Assembly (NCBI RefSeq): GCF_019049245.1
Contig: NZ_JAGMUK010000059.1
Span: 200,808 to 264,807 of the forward strand
Length of the DNA stretch: 64,000 bases
From: Streptomyces sp. AC555_RSS877
Lineage (GTDB): Bacteria; Actinomycetota; Actinomycetes; Streptomycetales; Streptomycetaceae
Direction of reading: 5' to 3'
In this document: one piece after another, positions 16,508 through 25,686 of the stretch
Numbering within the stretch: the stretch's first letter is position 1
Layout: each line of letters opens with the position of its first letter
The notes under the pieces: generated by a model
What the model saw: only the letters and a program-made list of their open reading frames with translations
Told to the model about the DNA's origin: nothing
Databases searched by the model: none
Position numbers and translations under genes: made by a program

Positions 16508-19468
16508 TCAGCCGCTGTCGGGGCTGCCGCTCGGGCTCGGACTGCCGCCGGGACGGGGGCTGCTGGTGCTGCCACCACCCGTCTTGTCGGCTGCGGCCTG
16601 CGCGTCCTCGGCCCGCTGGAGTGCGTCCTCCAGGTCCTTCTGGGCCCGGCCGTACGCCTCCCAGTCACCCTTCTTCAGGGCTTCCTGGCCGGCGTCGAAG
16701 GCCTTCTGGGCGTCGTCCAGCGCGGCTTGGACCGTCGGGTTGCCGGATGTCGGCGGTGGTGTGGTCGTACCGCCGTCCTCCTCGCCCTCGTCCGGTGGCT
16801 CGGTGGTCGGGCCCTGCGCACCGAAGACCTTGTTGAGGGCCTGGTCGAGAGTGTCCTCGAAGGCGGTGTTGCCTCCGTAGGACACCAACACCTTCCGCAG
16901 CAGCGGGTACTTGAGTCCACCACCGCGTACGTAGACCGGCTCCACGTAGAGCAGTCCTCCGTCGAGTGGCACCGTCAGCAGGTTGCCGTACTCCACCTCG
17001 GAGTCGCCGCCCTGCAGAAGTCTGATGGACTCGGCGATGTCCTGTTCGGAGTTGAACTGGCTCTGCACCTGTTTGGGCCCGTTGACGGTCGTACTGGTCG
17101 GCAGTTTCAGGATTCTGATCTTGCCGTAGTCGGGTGTGCCCGCCTCCGCGTCGACCGCCATGAACGCGCTGAGGTTGTCCCGGCCGTTGGGCGTGAAGGT
17201 GGTCGTCAGCGAGAACGCCTGCGCCGACTGGTCGGGCATCCTCATGCTCAGGTAGTACGGCGGCACCGCGTCACCCGACTTGTTGGTCGGGTCGTTCGGC
17301 ACCTGCCACACCTCGCTGCCGCTGAGGAACGTGTCCGCGTCCTCGACGTGGTAGCGGCTGAGCAGCTCGCGCTGGACCTTGAACAGGTCCTGCGGGTACC
17401 GGAGATGGGCCATCAGCGGCTCGGAGATGTCGCTCTTGGCCTTCACCGTGCCCGGGAACGCCTTCATCCAGGTCTTCAGGACCGGGTCCTGGGTGTCCCA
17501 CTGGTAGAGCTTGACCTGGCCCGTGTACGCGTCGACGGTCGCCTTCACCGAGTTGCGGATGTAGTTGACCTGGTTCTGCTGGGCCACCACCGCACGCGAG
17601 TTGTTCGTCGCGGTCAGCGAGTCGGCCGTCGTGTCACCGAGGGTCGTACGCGAGGAGTACGGGTAGCCGTTCGTCGTCGTGTACGCGTCGACGATCCACT
17701 GGATCTTGCCGTCCACGACCGCCGGGTAGGCGTCGCCGTCGATGGTCAGCCAGGGCGCCACCGCCTCCACGCGCTGCTTGGGCGTGCGGTTGTAGAGGAT
17801 CCGCGACCCCTCGCCGATCGCTCCGGAGTACAGGATCTGCGGCTCGCTGAAGGCCACCGCGTACGCGGCCCGGTTGACCGGGCTGGAGAGGTTGACCCCG
17901 CTGTCGTCCGTGTAGCTGAAGGTCTTCTCGCCGCTGTCGTCGGAGTAGTCGATCTCCTTCTGGGGACCGCCCACGATCGAGTAGGTGGTGGTCTTCTCGC
18001 CGTAGTAGACCCGCTGCTGGTACGTCCCGAGGTCGCCCTGGGACGGCAGGTCGGACTCGGTGAAGACCGGACGGCCCTCGGCGTCGGCCGTGGTGCCCTT
18101 GGCGGCGACCACGCCGTACCCGTGGGTGTAGCGGAAGTGGTCGTTGATCCAGTTGTTCTTCGGAATGCCGTTGAGGTTCAGCTCACGCAGACCGATGACC
18201 GTGTCCTGGTCCTTGCCGTCCTTGCTGTAACGGTCGACGTCCAGGTTGGTCGGGAACGCGTAGTAGTTACGCATCTGCTGGAGCTGCTGGAACGTCGGCG
18301 AGACGACGTTCGGGTCCATGACGCGGATGCTGGCCGCGCCGTCCACGTCGTCGCGCAGCTTGGTCTTGTCCGTGGTCGTGGGCTTGCCCGCGTACTCGGT
18401 GACCTTGGTGTCGTCGATGCCGTAGGCCTCACGCGTCGCCTTGAGGTTCTTCGCGACGTACGGCGCTTCCTTGGCCTGCTCGTTGGGCTGGACCTGGAAC
18501 TTCTGGACGATCGCCGGGTACAGGCCGCCGATGAGGATGGCGGACAGGACCATCAGGCCGAACCCGATCACCGGCAGCTGCCAGGTCCGCCGCCACAGGG
18601 TGGCGAAGAACAGCACGGCGCAGATCACCGCGATGCAGAACAGGATCGTCTTGGCCGGCAGGTAGGCGTTGGCGTCCACGTACCTGAGGCCGGTCCAGCT
18701 GTCGGTGGCCTTGAAGTCGCTGGACTTCACGGCCAGTCCGTACCGGTCGAGCCAGTACGCGACCGCCTTCAGGGCGACGAAGATGCCCAGCAGCACCGAC
18801 AGGTGCCCGGTCGCGGCGGCCGTGGCCCGCGCGCCCGGGGACGTGACCCTGAGCCCGCCGTACAGGTAGTGGGTGAGCGCGGCGGCGATCACGGAGAGGA
18901 TCGCGGCGGCGAAGCCGAAGCCGAGCAGGAACCGGTACCAGGGCAGGTCGAAGGCGTAGAAGGAGACGTCCAGGTGGAACTGCGGGTCCTTCTGGTTGAA
19001 GGGCACGCCGTTGACCCACATCAGCCAGGTCCGCCACTGGCTGGATGCCGAGGCGCCGGCGATGAGGCCCACCAGGGCGGTGATCCCGAGAAGCAGCCAC
19101 CTCTTGTACGGCGCGATGCCCATCCGGTAGCGGTCGAGGCTCTGCTGCTCCATCGACATGGCGCTCAGCGGCGGGCGCAGCCGGTGGGCCAGCCAGATGT
19201 TGAGGCCGACCGCCAGGGCCATCAGCAGGCCGAAGACGAAGAAGAGTCCGATCTTGGTCCACAGGGTGGTCGTGAACACGGACGAGTAGTTCACCGACCG
19301 GTACCAGAGCCAGTCCGTCCAGAACCCGGCGAACATGGTGAACGCCATGCCGAGGACGGCAAGCACGCCCAGTGTCATGAGCAGGGTCCGGACACGCCGG
19401 GACGGGCGGCCCACTCTGATCCGTGGCCCCGTCGGGCCTCCGCCGCGGTCCGGCATCTGGAAAGCCAA
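16508..19468 (-). CDS. UPF0182 family integral membrane protein
   Basis: A protein of about 986 residues. The first third holds around seven transmembrane helices (starting RVRTLLMTLGVLAVLGM). A large, probably extracytoplasmic region follows, with the conserved NPLS-less UPF0182 core (VSPTFQQLQQMRNYY, WINDHFRYTHGYG). The C-terminal tail is rich in Pro, Gly, Ser and acidic residues. Function is unknown across the family. The start is uncertain: a TTG at 19468 has the best ribosome-binding site (GAGGTG, 6 bases), while a GTG at 19477 and an ATG at 19456 are in frame. It is divergent from the PPA1309-like gene. Confidence 0.9.
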   Translation of the reverse strand: MAFQMPDRGGGPTGPRIRVGRPSRRVRTLLMTLGVLAVLGMAFTMFAGFWTDWLWYRSVNYSSVFTTTLWTKIGLFFVFGLLMALAVGLNIWLAHRLRPPLSAMSMEQQSLDRYRMGIAPYKRWLLLGITALVGLIAGASASSQWRTWLMWVNGVPFNQKDPQFHLDVSFYAFDLPWYRFLLGFGFAAAILSVIAAALTHYLYGGLRVTSPGARATAAATGHLSVLLGIFVALKAVAYWLDRYGLAVKSSDFKATDSWTGLRYVDANAYLPAKTILFCIAVICAVLFFATLWRRTWQLPVIGFGLMVLSAILIGGLYPAIVQKFQVQPNEQAKEAPYVAKNLKATREAYGIDDTKVTEYAGKPTTTDKTKLRDDVDGAASIRVMDPNVVSPTFQQLQQMRNYYAFPTNLDVDRYSKDGKDQDTVIGLRELNLNGIPKNNWINDHFRYTHGYGVVAAKGTTADAEGRPVFTESDLPSQGDLGTYQQRVYYGEKTTTYSIVGGPQKEIDYSDDSGEKTFSYTDDSGVNLSSPVNRAAYAVAFSEPQILYSGAIGEGSRILYNRTPKQRVEAVAPWLTIDGDAYPAVVDGKIQWIVDAYTTTNGYPYSSRTTLGDTTADSLTATNNSRAVVAQQNQVNYIRNSVKATVDAYTGQVKLYQWDTQDPVLKTWMKAFPGTVKAKSDISEPLMAHLRYPQDLFKVQRELLSRYHVEDADTFLSGSEVWQVPNDPTNKSGDAVPPYYLSMRMPDQSAQAFSLTTTFTPNGRDNLSAFMAVDAEAGTPDYGKIRILKLPTSTTVNGPKQVQSQFNSEQDIAESIRLLQGGDSEVEYGNLLTVPLDGGLLYVEPVYVRGGGLKYPLLRKVLVSYGGNTAFEDTLDQALNKVFGAQGPTTEPPDEGEEDGGTTTPPPTSGNPTVQAALDDAQKAFDAGQEALKKGDWEAYGRAQKDLEDALQRAEDAQAAADKTGGGSTSSPRPGGSPSPSGSPDSG

Positions 19469-19619
19469 GGTGCGCACCTCGAAGTTCGCTGTTGGTCCGT
19501 CAGACCCGCGTCGTCACGGGCCGTGCATGGGCCACGTGATCGTAGGCCCTCACCTATGCAACTTACTCACGCTTTACTCGGTTCCCGATTCCGGCCCTGA
19601 ACGAGAGAGGATTGTGACC

Positions 19620-20162
19620 ATGTCCAACACCCCCATGGCGGCGAGCCCGCTCACCCGGGCCGTTCTCGAGATCGACGAGTACACCTCCGGCCTCGGCTGG
19701 GACCAGCCCGCCCGCCTCTTCGCCCTCGTAGACACCGCCCGGCTGCGCACCCAGGAACCCGCCCTCGCGGCCCAGCTCGGCCTCGACGCGGAGCAGCAGA
19801 CCACCGGCCTCACCCCCATCGAGCAGGAGGAGATCCCCGCGGGCAAACCGCTCGACGAGTTCCTCGGCACGATCGCCTGGCCCGACGCCGTGGTCGGCTG
19901 CGCGCTCACGGTGGAGCGCCTGATGCTGCCGCCGTCGGCGGAGGCGTCCGTCCCGGAAGGGCTGACCGAGAAGAAGCTCGCCGAGTGGGTGGCCGGGCAT
20001 CCGGACCGTCAGGAGGTCCGCATGACGGTAGCGGTCCTGCGGGACGGGGCACGCGACTCGGCCCTGCGACTGCGCGAGAAGGACTCACCGACGGAGGTCC
20101 TCACGGGCGGCGACCTGGTGCCCGGCCTTGCCGAGGCGCTGTCGGCGACGTTCGAGGACTGA
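19620..20162 (+). CDS. PPA1309-like conserved actinobacterial protein
   Basis: A 180-residue soluble protein found across actinobacteria beside the UPF0182 gene, usually named PPA1309 family. No catalytic motif, signal peptide or membrane span was seen. The ATG is preceded by GAGAGAGG. It contains a central TPIEQEEIPAGKPLDEFLGTIAWPDAVVGCAL block that looks like the conserved core. Function unknown. It is convergent with the ylbL-like gene and shares its terminator. Confidence 0.85.
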   Translation: MSNTPMAASPLTRAVLEIDEYTSGLGWDQPARLFALVDTARLRTQEPALAAQLGLDAEQQTTGLTPIEQEEIPAGKPLDEFLGTIAWPDAVVGCALTVERLMLPPSAEASVPEGLTEKKLAEWVAGHPDRQEVRMTVAVLRDGARDSALRLREKDSPTEVLTGGDLVPGLAEALSATFED

Positions 20163-20181
20163 GTTCTTCCGGTACGGCGAT

Positions 20182-20212
20182 GGGGGCGTCCTTCTGTGTG
20201 AAGGGCGCCCCC
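20182..20212. terminator. Convergent hairpin terminator
   Basis: 13-bp inverted repeat (20182-20194 and 20200-20212) with one G.U pair and a 5-base loop, lying between the convergent PPA1309-like and YlbL-like stops. Confidence 0.7.
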
Positions 20213-20235
20213 AGCCGCGTACAGACCCGAGCTCG

Positions 20236-21333
20236 TCAGCCCTTGGTCGTGCACTTCGGCAGGTCGGCGGCGTCGCCGGCGCGGATGTCCTTGAGGGCGC
20301 CGAGGGCGTCGTCGATGGTCTTCACCTTGACGAGGGTGAGCCCGTCGGGGGTGTCGCTCGCGGCGGCCGCGCAGTTGTCGGCGGGAGTGAGGAAGTACTG
20401 GGCGCCCTTGCTGCGCGCGCCGACGGTCTTCATCTCGATGCCGCCGATGGGGCCGACCTTGCCGTCGTCGTCGATCGTCCCGGTGCCGGCCACGAACTTG
20501 CCGCCGGTGAGACTGCCCGGGGTGAGCTTGTCGTAGATCCCGAGCGCGAACATCAGCCCGGCACTTGGCCCGCCCACGTCCGCGAGCTTGATGTCGATGG
20601 TGAACGGGAACGTGTGGTCCGTCCCCGCCGAGATCCCGACGATGGCACGCTTGTCGCCGTCGTCGTCGGACGTCTTCGTCGTGATGGTGATGTCCTGGGT
20701 CCCGGTCGGCGCCCTGTTCTCCTTCTCGGCGGCGGCCTGTTCCTTGGCGGGCACGATCGTGAAGACGACGTCCCGGCCGGGCTTGTGCTTGGTGACCAGC
20801 TTCGCGACGTCGTCGGGCTCCTTCACCGCTGTGCCGTCGACGGCCTTGATCACGTCACCGGCGTGCAGCCTGCCCTCGGCCGGGGAGTCCTTGACGACGG
20901 TCGAGACGATCACCCAGGACTGCACCGGCACGTCCAGCTGCTCCAGGGCGGCGACCTTGGCGCTCTCCTGGGACTGGCTGAACTCCTCGGCGTTCTCCTG
21001 GGTGGACTGCTCCTCCGTCTTGCCGTCCGGGTAGAGGGTGTCGTGGGGCACGACCTTGTTGTCGTGCGCAAGCCATCCGTAGACGGCCTCGACGAGGTTC
21101 ATCTTGTAGTCCGCGCTGGTCACCCGGACGGTGGTCATGTTCAGATGCCCACTCGTCGTGTACGTCTTCCGCCCCGAGATCTGCAGCACCGGCTCGCCGC
21201 CGTGGTCCCCGAGCGTGTTCACCGTCGGACCCGGTGACATCTCCGCATAGGGGACGTTGACGAAGACTCCCGCGCACAGGAGCCCGATCAGCATCAGGGT
21301 GGAGGCGAGCATCGTCGCGGTGCGGCGTGGCAT
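20236..21333 (-). CDS. YlbL-type PDZ/Lon-like secreted serine protease
   Basis: A 365-residue protein with one N-terminal membrane anchor (LASTLMLIGLLCAGVFV), a PDZ domain around residues 145-205 (VVKDSPAEGRLHAGDVIKAVDG) and a C-terminal Lon-type proteolytic domain. The catalytic serine sits in GGPSAGLMFAL and the lysine in GGIEMKTVGA, giving the Ser-Lys dyad of family S16. The active domain would face outside the cell. Orthologues occur beside UPF0182 in mycobacteria too. Physiological substrate unknown. Confidence 0.92.
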   Translation of the reverse strand: MPRRTATMLASTLMLIGLLCAGVFVNVPYAEMSPGPTVNTLGDHGGEPVLQISGRKTYTTSGHLNMTTVRVTSADYKMNLVEAVYGWLAHDNKVVPHDTLYPDGKTEEQSTQENAEEFSQSQESAKVAALEQLDVPVQSWVIVSTVVKDSPAEGRLHAGDVIKAVDGTAVKEPDDVAKLVTKHKPGRDVVFTIVPAKEQAAAEKENRAPTGTQDITITTKTSDDDGDKRAIVGISAGTDHTFPFTIDIKLADVGGPSAGLMFALGIYDKLTPGSLTGGKFVAGTGTIDDDGKVGPIGGIEMKTVGARSKGAQYFLTPADNCAAAASDTPDGLTLVKVKTIDDALGALKDIRAGDAADLPKCTTKG

Positions 21334-21386
21334 GGCACGACAGTACGGGACGCCTCTGTCAGCGCACCGTCAGGGCCGCGTCCGGG

Positions 21387-21551
21387 TCACGTACCGGAGC
21401 GGGGCTTCTCCATGGCGGCACGGAAGCGGGCGTACCCGTCGAGTTCGGGGCCGTCGCTGCGCGCTTTTCTGGTCCGCGTGGCCCAACTGCCCCAGAGACC
21501 GGCGCCGATCGCAGCCGCAAGCGGAATCAACAACCAGGCGAGCGCCGCCAT
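21387..21551 (-). CDS. Small single-pass membrane protein
   Basis: A 54-residue protein beginning MAALAWLLIPLAAAIGAGLWG, a clear transmembrane segment, followed by a basic stretch (TRTRKAR) and a soluble tail. The ATG at 21551 has GGGAGG 5 bases upstream, better than an in-frame GTG-region start ten codons earlier. It lies 53 bp upstream of the YlbL-like gene on the same strand. No family recognised. Confidence 0.7.
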   Translation of the reverse strand: MAALAWLLIPLAAAIGAGLWGSWATRTRKARSDGPELDGYARFRAAMEKPRSGT

Positions 21552-21678
21552 GCCGTCCTCCCTGTCCTGATGAGTGACCACGCCTGACTGATCAGCAGAT
21601 TAACCATCCGCACTGACAACGCTCACGCCAGGGGTGCGGTTACGCAACCGGAAAACGCGTCACGGGGAGTGAGGCGGG

Positions 21679-22140
21679 TCAGCAGGCGCCGACCCACTCC
21701 TCGGTGCCGTCGGAGAACTTCTGGTGCTTCCAGATGGGCACCTCGTGCTTGAGGTCGTCGATCAGCTTCCGACAGGCCTCGAAGGCCTCTCCACGGTGAG
21801 GGCACGACACGGCGACCACGACGGCGAGGTCCCCGACCCGGAGGTCGCCGATCCGATGCACCGCGGCCAGGGCCCGCACCGGGTACTCGGCGACGACCTT
21901 CTCGGCGATCCGCCGCATCTCGGCCTCGGCACTGGGGTGGCAGGAGTAGCCCAGCTCGTCGACGTCGGCACCCCCGTCGTGATTGCGCACGGTCCCCACG
22001 AACAGCGCGGTCCCGCCCGCGGCATCGTCCCCGACGGCCCGGAACACCTCGTCCAGGGACAGAGGCGTCTCCCGGACGGCGAGGAGCTTGATGGGATCCT
22101 GTGCGGCCTGCTCACCGGGGTGGTCGTGTGTGGGTGCCAT
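21679..22140 (-). CDS. moaE: Molybdopterin synthase catalytic subunit MoaE
   Basis: A 153-residue protein matching the large subunit of molybdopterin synthase, which transfers sulfur from MoaD thiocarboxylate to precursor Z. Diagnostic parts are the GGTALFVGTVRNHD N-terminal block, HRIGDLRVGDLAVVVAVS, RGEAFEACRKLIDDLKHEVPIWKHQKFSDG and the terminal EWVG. The conserved lysines are in PIWKHQK. moaD is not next to it. The ATG at 22140 gives the family N terminus. MoeZ, elsewhere in this window, could charge a MoaD partner, which is an inference. Confidence 0.93.
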   Translation of the reverse strand: MAPTHDHPGEQAAQDPIKLLAVRETPLSLDEVFRAVGDDAAGGTALFVGTVRNHDGGADVDELGYSCHPSAEAEMRRIAEKVVAEYPVRALAAVHRIGDLRVGDLAVVVAVSCPHRGEAFEACRKLIDDLKHEVPIWKHQKFSDGTEEWVGAC

Positions 22141-22358
22141 GCCCCTATCGTGCCGCACGCCGCGAACAACGGGGAGTGGCGTTATCGCCCGGCACGCACG
22201 CGTACGGGTTTGGAGTCTCGCCCTCGTCGGCCTGCGGGCAGACGTGCCGCAGGGCGGCACGGGTGGGCGCAGGCGGCACCCCGTCAGCGCCGGGCTGCGC
22301 GACCCACCCCCGCCCGGCCCTCACGCCGCGCACCTCACGAGGACGCTCCCCGCACGCC

Positions 22359-23471
22359 TCAGATTCGCCGCCGAGCCTTCCGCGCCCGCCGCACCACCGC
22401 CGCCGCGCCCAGCAGAGCCACCGTCGCCCCCGCGGCGCCCGCCGCCGTCGCGTCCTTGCGCCCGAGCCGCCGCCCGACCACGGTGTGCCGCCCGGCGACC
22501 TCCCCCAGGAGTTCCGCGAGCACTTCCTCGTTGGTCCACCGCGGCCGCCATCCCGCGTCGTGCAGCCGGCTCCCACTCACCACCCAGGGGTACATCGTGT
22601 AGGCCAGGTCCCCCGCCGGGGACGGCGTCAGCCCGATCCGGTGCAGCCGGGCCGCCGCCCCCAGAGCGACGGCGGACGGCAGCTCCATCCGCCGGATGCC
22701 GCTGAGCTCCTCGACCTCCTCCTGCTCCAGCCAGCCGTCGCACCCGACCGAGAGTTCCCCGTCGACCTTCTCCAGGGCGGCGTACTCCAGAGCGCTGCAC
22801 AGATCCTCGACGTGACAGAACTGCCAAGCGGGCCGCGAGCCGGCCACGACCAGCAGCCGAGGGGACTCGAAATACCTGGTCAGGGCGGTGTCCGTCTCCC
22901 CCACCAGCACGGCCGGCCGGACCACGGTGACGTTGAGCCCCGGATGCGCCCGCGGGGCGCGCCGCCCGAGCCGTTCGATCTCCAGCAGGTCACCGACCCC
23001 GGTCGCCTCAGCGGTGGCCCGCAGTTCCGCGTCCTCGGAGAGCGGCAGCTCGTTGTCCGGCAGAGCGCCGTAGACCATGGCCGACGTGCACAGCACGACC
23101 CGGTGCACCCCGGCCGCCGCGGCAGCCGTCAGCACGGTCTGTGTCCCCCGTACGTTGTAGGCCGTACGGGCGGCCGCGTCGGTCTCCAGGTCCAGGTCGA
23201 GCGCGAGATGCACGACCACGTCGGCGCCGCGCAGCTTCTCGGCGATGGCCGGATCCCGCACGTCGAGGATGTGCCACTGTGCCGCCGCGCACTCGCCGCG
23301 CCGCTCGTCGATGGCGATGACCTGCTTGATCTCGTCCGACGCGGCGAGCCGCTCGGTGAGCAGTGCGCCGACTCCGGACGCGGCACCGGTGACCGCGACG
23401 ACGGGCCCGCGCACACCGGACGTGGTTGAGTGGTTTCGCGCTGCGCGAACCTGCGGATCTGGGGAACTCAC
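22359..23471 (-). CDS. NAD-dependent epimerase/dehydratase family protein (extended SDR)
   Basis: A 370-residue extended short-chain dehydrogenase. The nucleotide-binding motif is VTGAASGVGALL near residue 24. A Ser-Tyr pair appears in CTSAMVYG, though the classic YxxxK lysine is not evident, so catalysis may be altered. The C terminus carries a short hydrophobic stretch (AGAAGATVALLGAAAVV) followed by arginines, suggesting a membrane-tail anchor. GTG start at 23471 with GGAG upstream. It is divergent from the DUF2342 gene across 190 bp. Substrate unknown. Confidence 0.85.
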   Translation of the reverse strand: MSSPDPQVRAARNHSTTSGVRGPVVAVTGAASGVGALLTERLAASDEIKQVIAIDERRGECAAAQWHILDVRDPAIAEKLRGADVVVHLALDLDLETDAAARTAYNVRGTQTVLTAAAAAGVHRVVLCTSAMVYGALPDNELPLSEDAELRATAEATGVGDLLEIERLGRRAPRAHPGLNVTVVRPAVLVGETDTALTRYFESPRLLVVAGSRPAWQFCHVEDLCSALEYAALEKVDGELSVGCDGWLEQEEVEELSGIRRMELPSAVALGAAARLHRIGLTPSPAGDLAYTMYPWVVSGSRLHDAGWRPRWTNEEVLAELLGEVAGRHTVVGRRLGRKDATAAGAAGATVALLGAAAVVRRARKARRRI

Positions 23472-23661
23472 CGGGCGTCTCCAGCGGTTGTCTTCAGTAC
23501 GAACGCGCGTGACGCGTACGTACCAGGTGGCATCCATCCTGCCGCAGGCCGAGAGTCGGCGAAGCACCGAGGCCCGAAGCGCCCATGGTGTCTACGCTGG
23601 GTGGTGTTATCGGGCAGCCGTGCCGTCGGACAACCGACGGCCTTACCAGCCGAGGAATCCC

Positions 23662-25101
23662 GTGAGTGACACCCCATTCGGATTCGGCCTTCCGCCGGAG
23701 GAGCCGGACGACGGCGACGAGGGCAAGAAGAAGGACCAGGAGAGCGGTGGTGGTCAGGGGCCGGCCAACCCGTTCGGTTTCGGCGGGCTGCCCGGTGCCG
23801 GAGGCTTTGGCGGCCCCGGTGCGGACAATCCCCTCGCCGCGATGTTCGGTTCGCTGAACCCCACCGACCTGGGCGCCGCCTTCCAGCAGCTGGGCCAGAT
23901 GCTCTCGTACGAGGGCGGCCCGGTGAACTGGGACATGGCCAAACAGATCGCCCGCCAGACGGTCTCCCAGGGCACCGCTGACGGCACCAAGGACGCGAGC
24001 GTCGGCCCGGCCGAGCGCACCGCCGTCGAGGAGGCCGTCCGGCTCGCCGACCTGTGGCTGGACGACGCGACGTCCCTGCCGTCGGGCGCGGGCTCCGCGG
24101 TGGCGTGGAGCCGCGCGGAGTGGGTCGAGGCGACCCTGCCCGCGTGGAAGGAGCTCGTGGACCCGGTCGCCGAGCGCGTCGGCGCGGCCATGGGTGACGT
24201 CCTGCCGGAGGAGATGCAGGCCATGGCCGGCCCGCTGATCGGCATGATGCGCTCGATGGGCGGCGCCATGTTCGGCACGCAGATCGGGCAGGCCGTCGGC
24301 GTGCTCGCGGGCGAGGTCTTCGGTTCCACCGACATCGGCCTGCCGCTCGGTCCGGCCGGCAAGGCCGCGCTGCTGCCGGTGAACATCGAGGGGTTCGGCA
24401 AGGACCTCGGCGTGCCGAAGGAGGAGGTGCGGCTGTATCTCGCCTTGCGGGAAGCCGCCCACCAGCGCCTCTTCGCACACGTGCCGTGGCTGCGCTCGCA
24501 CCTGTACGGCGCGGTCGACGGCTACGCGCGCGGGATCAAGGTCGACACCGCCAAGCTGGAGGATGTGGTCGGCCAGTTCGACCCGCAGAACCCCGAGCAG
24601 CTGCAGGACGCCCTCCAGCAGGGCATGTTCCAGCCGGAGGACACGCCCGAGCAGAAGGCCGCCCTGGCTCGTCTGGAGACGGCCCTGGCTCTCGTCGAGG
24701 GCTGGGTGGACGCGGTGGTCCACGCGGCCGCGAAGCCGCGCCTGTCGTCCGCGGACGCGCTGCGCGAGACCCTGCGTCGCCGTCGCGCCTCGGGCGGCCC
24801 GGCGGAGCAGACGTTCGCCACGCTGATCGGCCTGGAGCTGCGCCCGCGCCGCCTGCGGGACGCCTCCCGTCTGTGGGCCTCGCTCACCGACGCGCGCGGT
24901 GTGGACGGCCGGGACGCCCTGTGGGCCCACCCGGACATGCTGCCCACGGCCTCCGACCTGGACGACCCGGACGGCTTCGTGCACCGCGAGCAGCTGGACT
25001 TCTCCGAGCTGGACAAGATGCTCGGCGAGGCGGCCGGCAAGCCCGACCTCAAGAAGAAGGACGACTCCAAGGACGCGGACAAGGGCGACGACACCGAGTG
25101 A
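23662..25101 (+). CDS. DUF2342 zinc-dependent metalloprotease-like protein
   Basis: A 479-residue protein of the DUF2342 / zincin-like family (TIGR03624 type), found next to whiB7-uvrD2 genes in many actinobacteria. The N-terminal 60 residues are Gly/Pro-rich and disordered. The core carries LALREAAHQRLFAHVPWLRSHLYG, the family's signature His-containing helix. The C-terminal tail is lysine/aspartate-rich. GTG start with GAGG upstream. Its stop overlaps the GTG of the NUDIX gene (GTGA at 25098-25101). Protease activity is a family assignment, not seen as a standard HExxH. Confidence 0.85.
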   Translation: MSDTPFGFGLPPEEPDDGDEGKKKDQESGGGQGPANPFGFGGLPGAGGFGGPGADNPLAAMFGSLNPTDLGAAFQQLGQMLSYEGGPVNWDMAKQIARQTVSQGTADGTKDASVGPAERTAVEEAVRLADLWLDDATSLPSGAGSAVAWSRAEWVEATLPAWKELVDPVAERVGAAMGDVLPEEMQAMAGPLIGMMRSMGGAMFGTQIGQAVGVLAGEVFGSTDIGLPLGPAGKAALLPVNIEGFGKDLGVPKEEVRLYLALREAAHQRLFAHVPWLRSHLYGAVDGYARGIKVDTAKLEDVVGQFDPQNPEQLQDALQQGMFQPEDTPEQKAALARLETALALVEGWVDAVVHAAAKPRLSSADALRETLRRRRASGGPAEQTFATLIGLELRPRRLRDASRLWASLTDARGVDGRDALWAHPDMLPTASDLDDPDGFVHREQLDFSELDKMLGEAAGKPDLKKKDDSKDADKGDDTE

Positions 25102-25619
25102 GCCTGTACGACGACGCGGTCCTCGTGCTGAAGGGCTACGAGGACCAGCAAGAGCTGCGCCAGGCCTACCTGGACCACCTCGCGGCACACCCGGACGGCA
25201 TGTGGAAGGCATGCCGGGCCGGTCACCTCACGGCGAGCGCCCTGGTGATCGACCCGGAGCGCGGGCGGGTGCTGCTCACGCTCCACAAGAAGCTGCGCAT
25301 GTGGCTCCAGACGGGCGGCCACTGCGAGCCGCAGGACGCCTCCCTGGAGGCGGCGGCCCTGCGCGAGGCCACGGAAGAGTCCGGCGTCGAGGGGCTGACG
25401 CTGCTCAGGGGCGGTCCGGTGCGCCTGGACCGGCATCCGATCCCGCCGCCGTGCCACTGCCACTTCGACGTCCAGTACGCGGTCGTCGCCCCGCCCGGCG
25501 CGGCGCACGCGGTGAGCGACGAGTCTCTTGACGTGCGCTGGTTCGGATACGACGAGGTGGCGGCCGTGGCGGACGAGTCGGTCGTACGACTGCTGGACGC
25601 GACCCGCGCCAGGCTCTGA
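25098..25619 (+). CDS. NUDIX hydrolase
   Basis: A 173-residue pyrophosphohydrolase. The Nudix box is GGHCEPQDASLEAAALREATEESGV, recognisable by its REATEESGV end, but with one extra residue between the glycine and the arginine helix compared with the standard Gx5Ex7REUxEExGU pattern. A late histidine pair in PPCHCHFDVQY may help metal binding. It is translationally coupled to the upstream DUF2342 gene by a GTGA overlap. Substrate unknown. A strong terminator follows. Confidence 0.88.
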   Translation: MSLYDDAVLVLKGYEDQQELRQAYLDHLAAHPDGMWKACRAGHLTASALVIDPERGRVLLTLHKKLRMWLQTGGHCEPQDASLEAAALREATEESGVEGLTLLRGGPVRLDRHPIPPPCHCHFDVQYAVVAPPGAAHAVSDESLDVRWFGYDEVAAVADESVVRLLDATRARL

Positions 25620-25626
25620 ACGTGTA

Positions 25627-25658
25627 TAAGGGGCGACCGCCATGGCGGTCGCCCCTTA
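25627..25658. terminator. Perfect 15-bp hairpin terminator
   Basis: Arms 25627-25641 and 25644-25658 pair perfectly around a 2-base loop, between the convergent NUDIX and AIM24 genes. The arms start with TAA and end with TTA, giving A/U-rich borders in both directions. Confidence 0.8.
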
Positions 25659-25686
25659 CGTTTGCCTCCCGGGCGGTGCCGGAGGC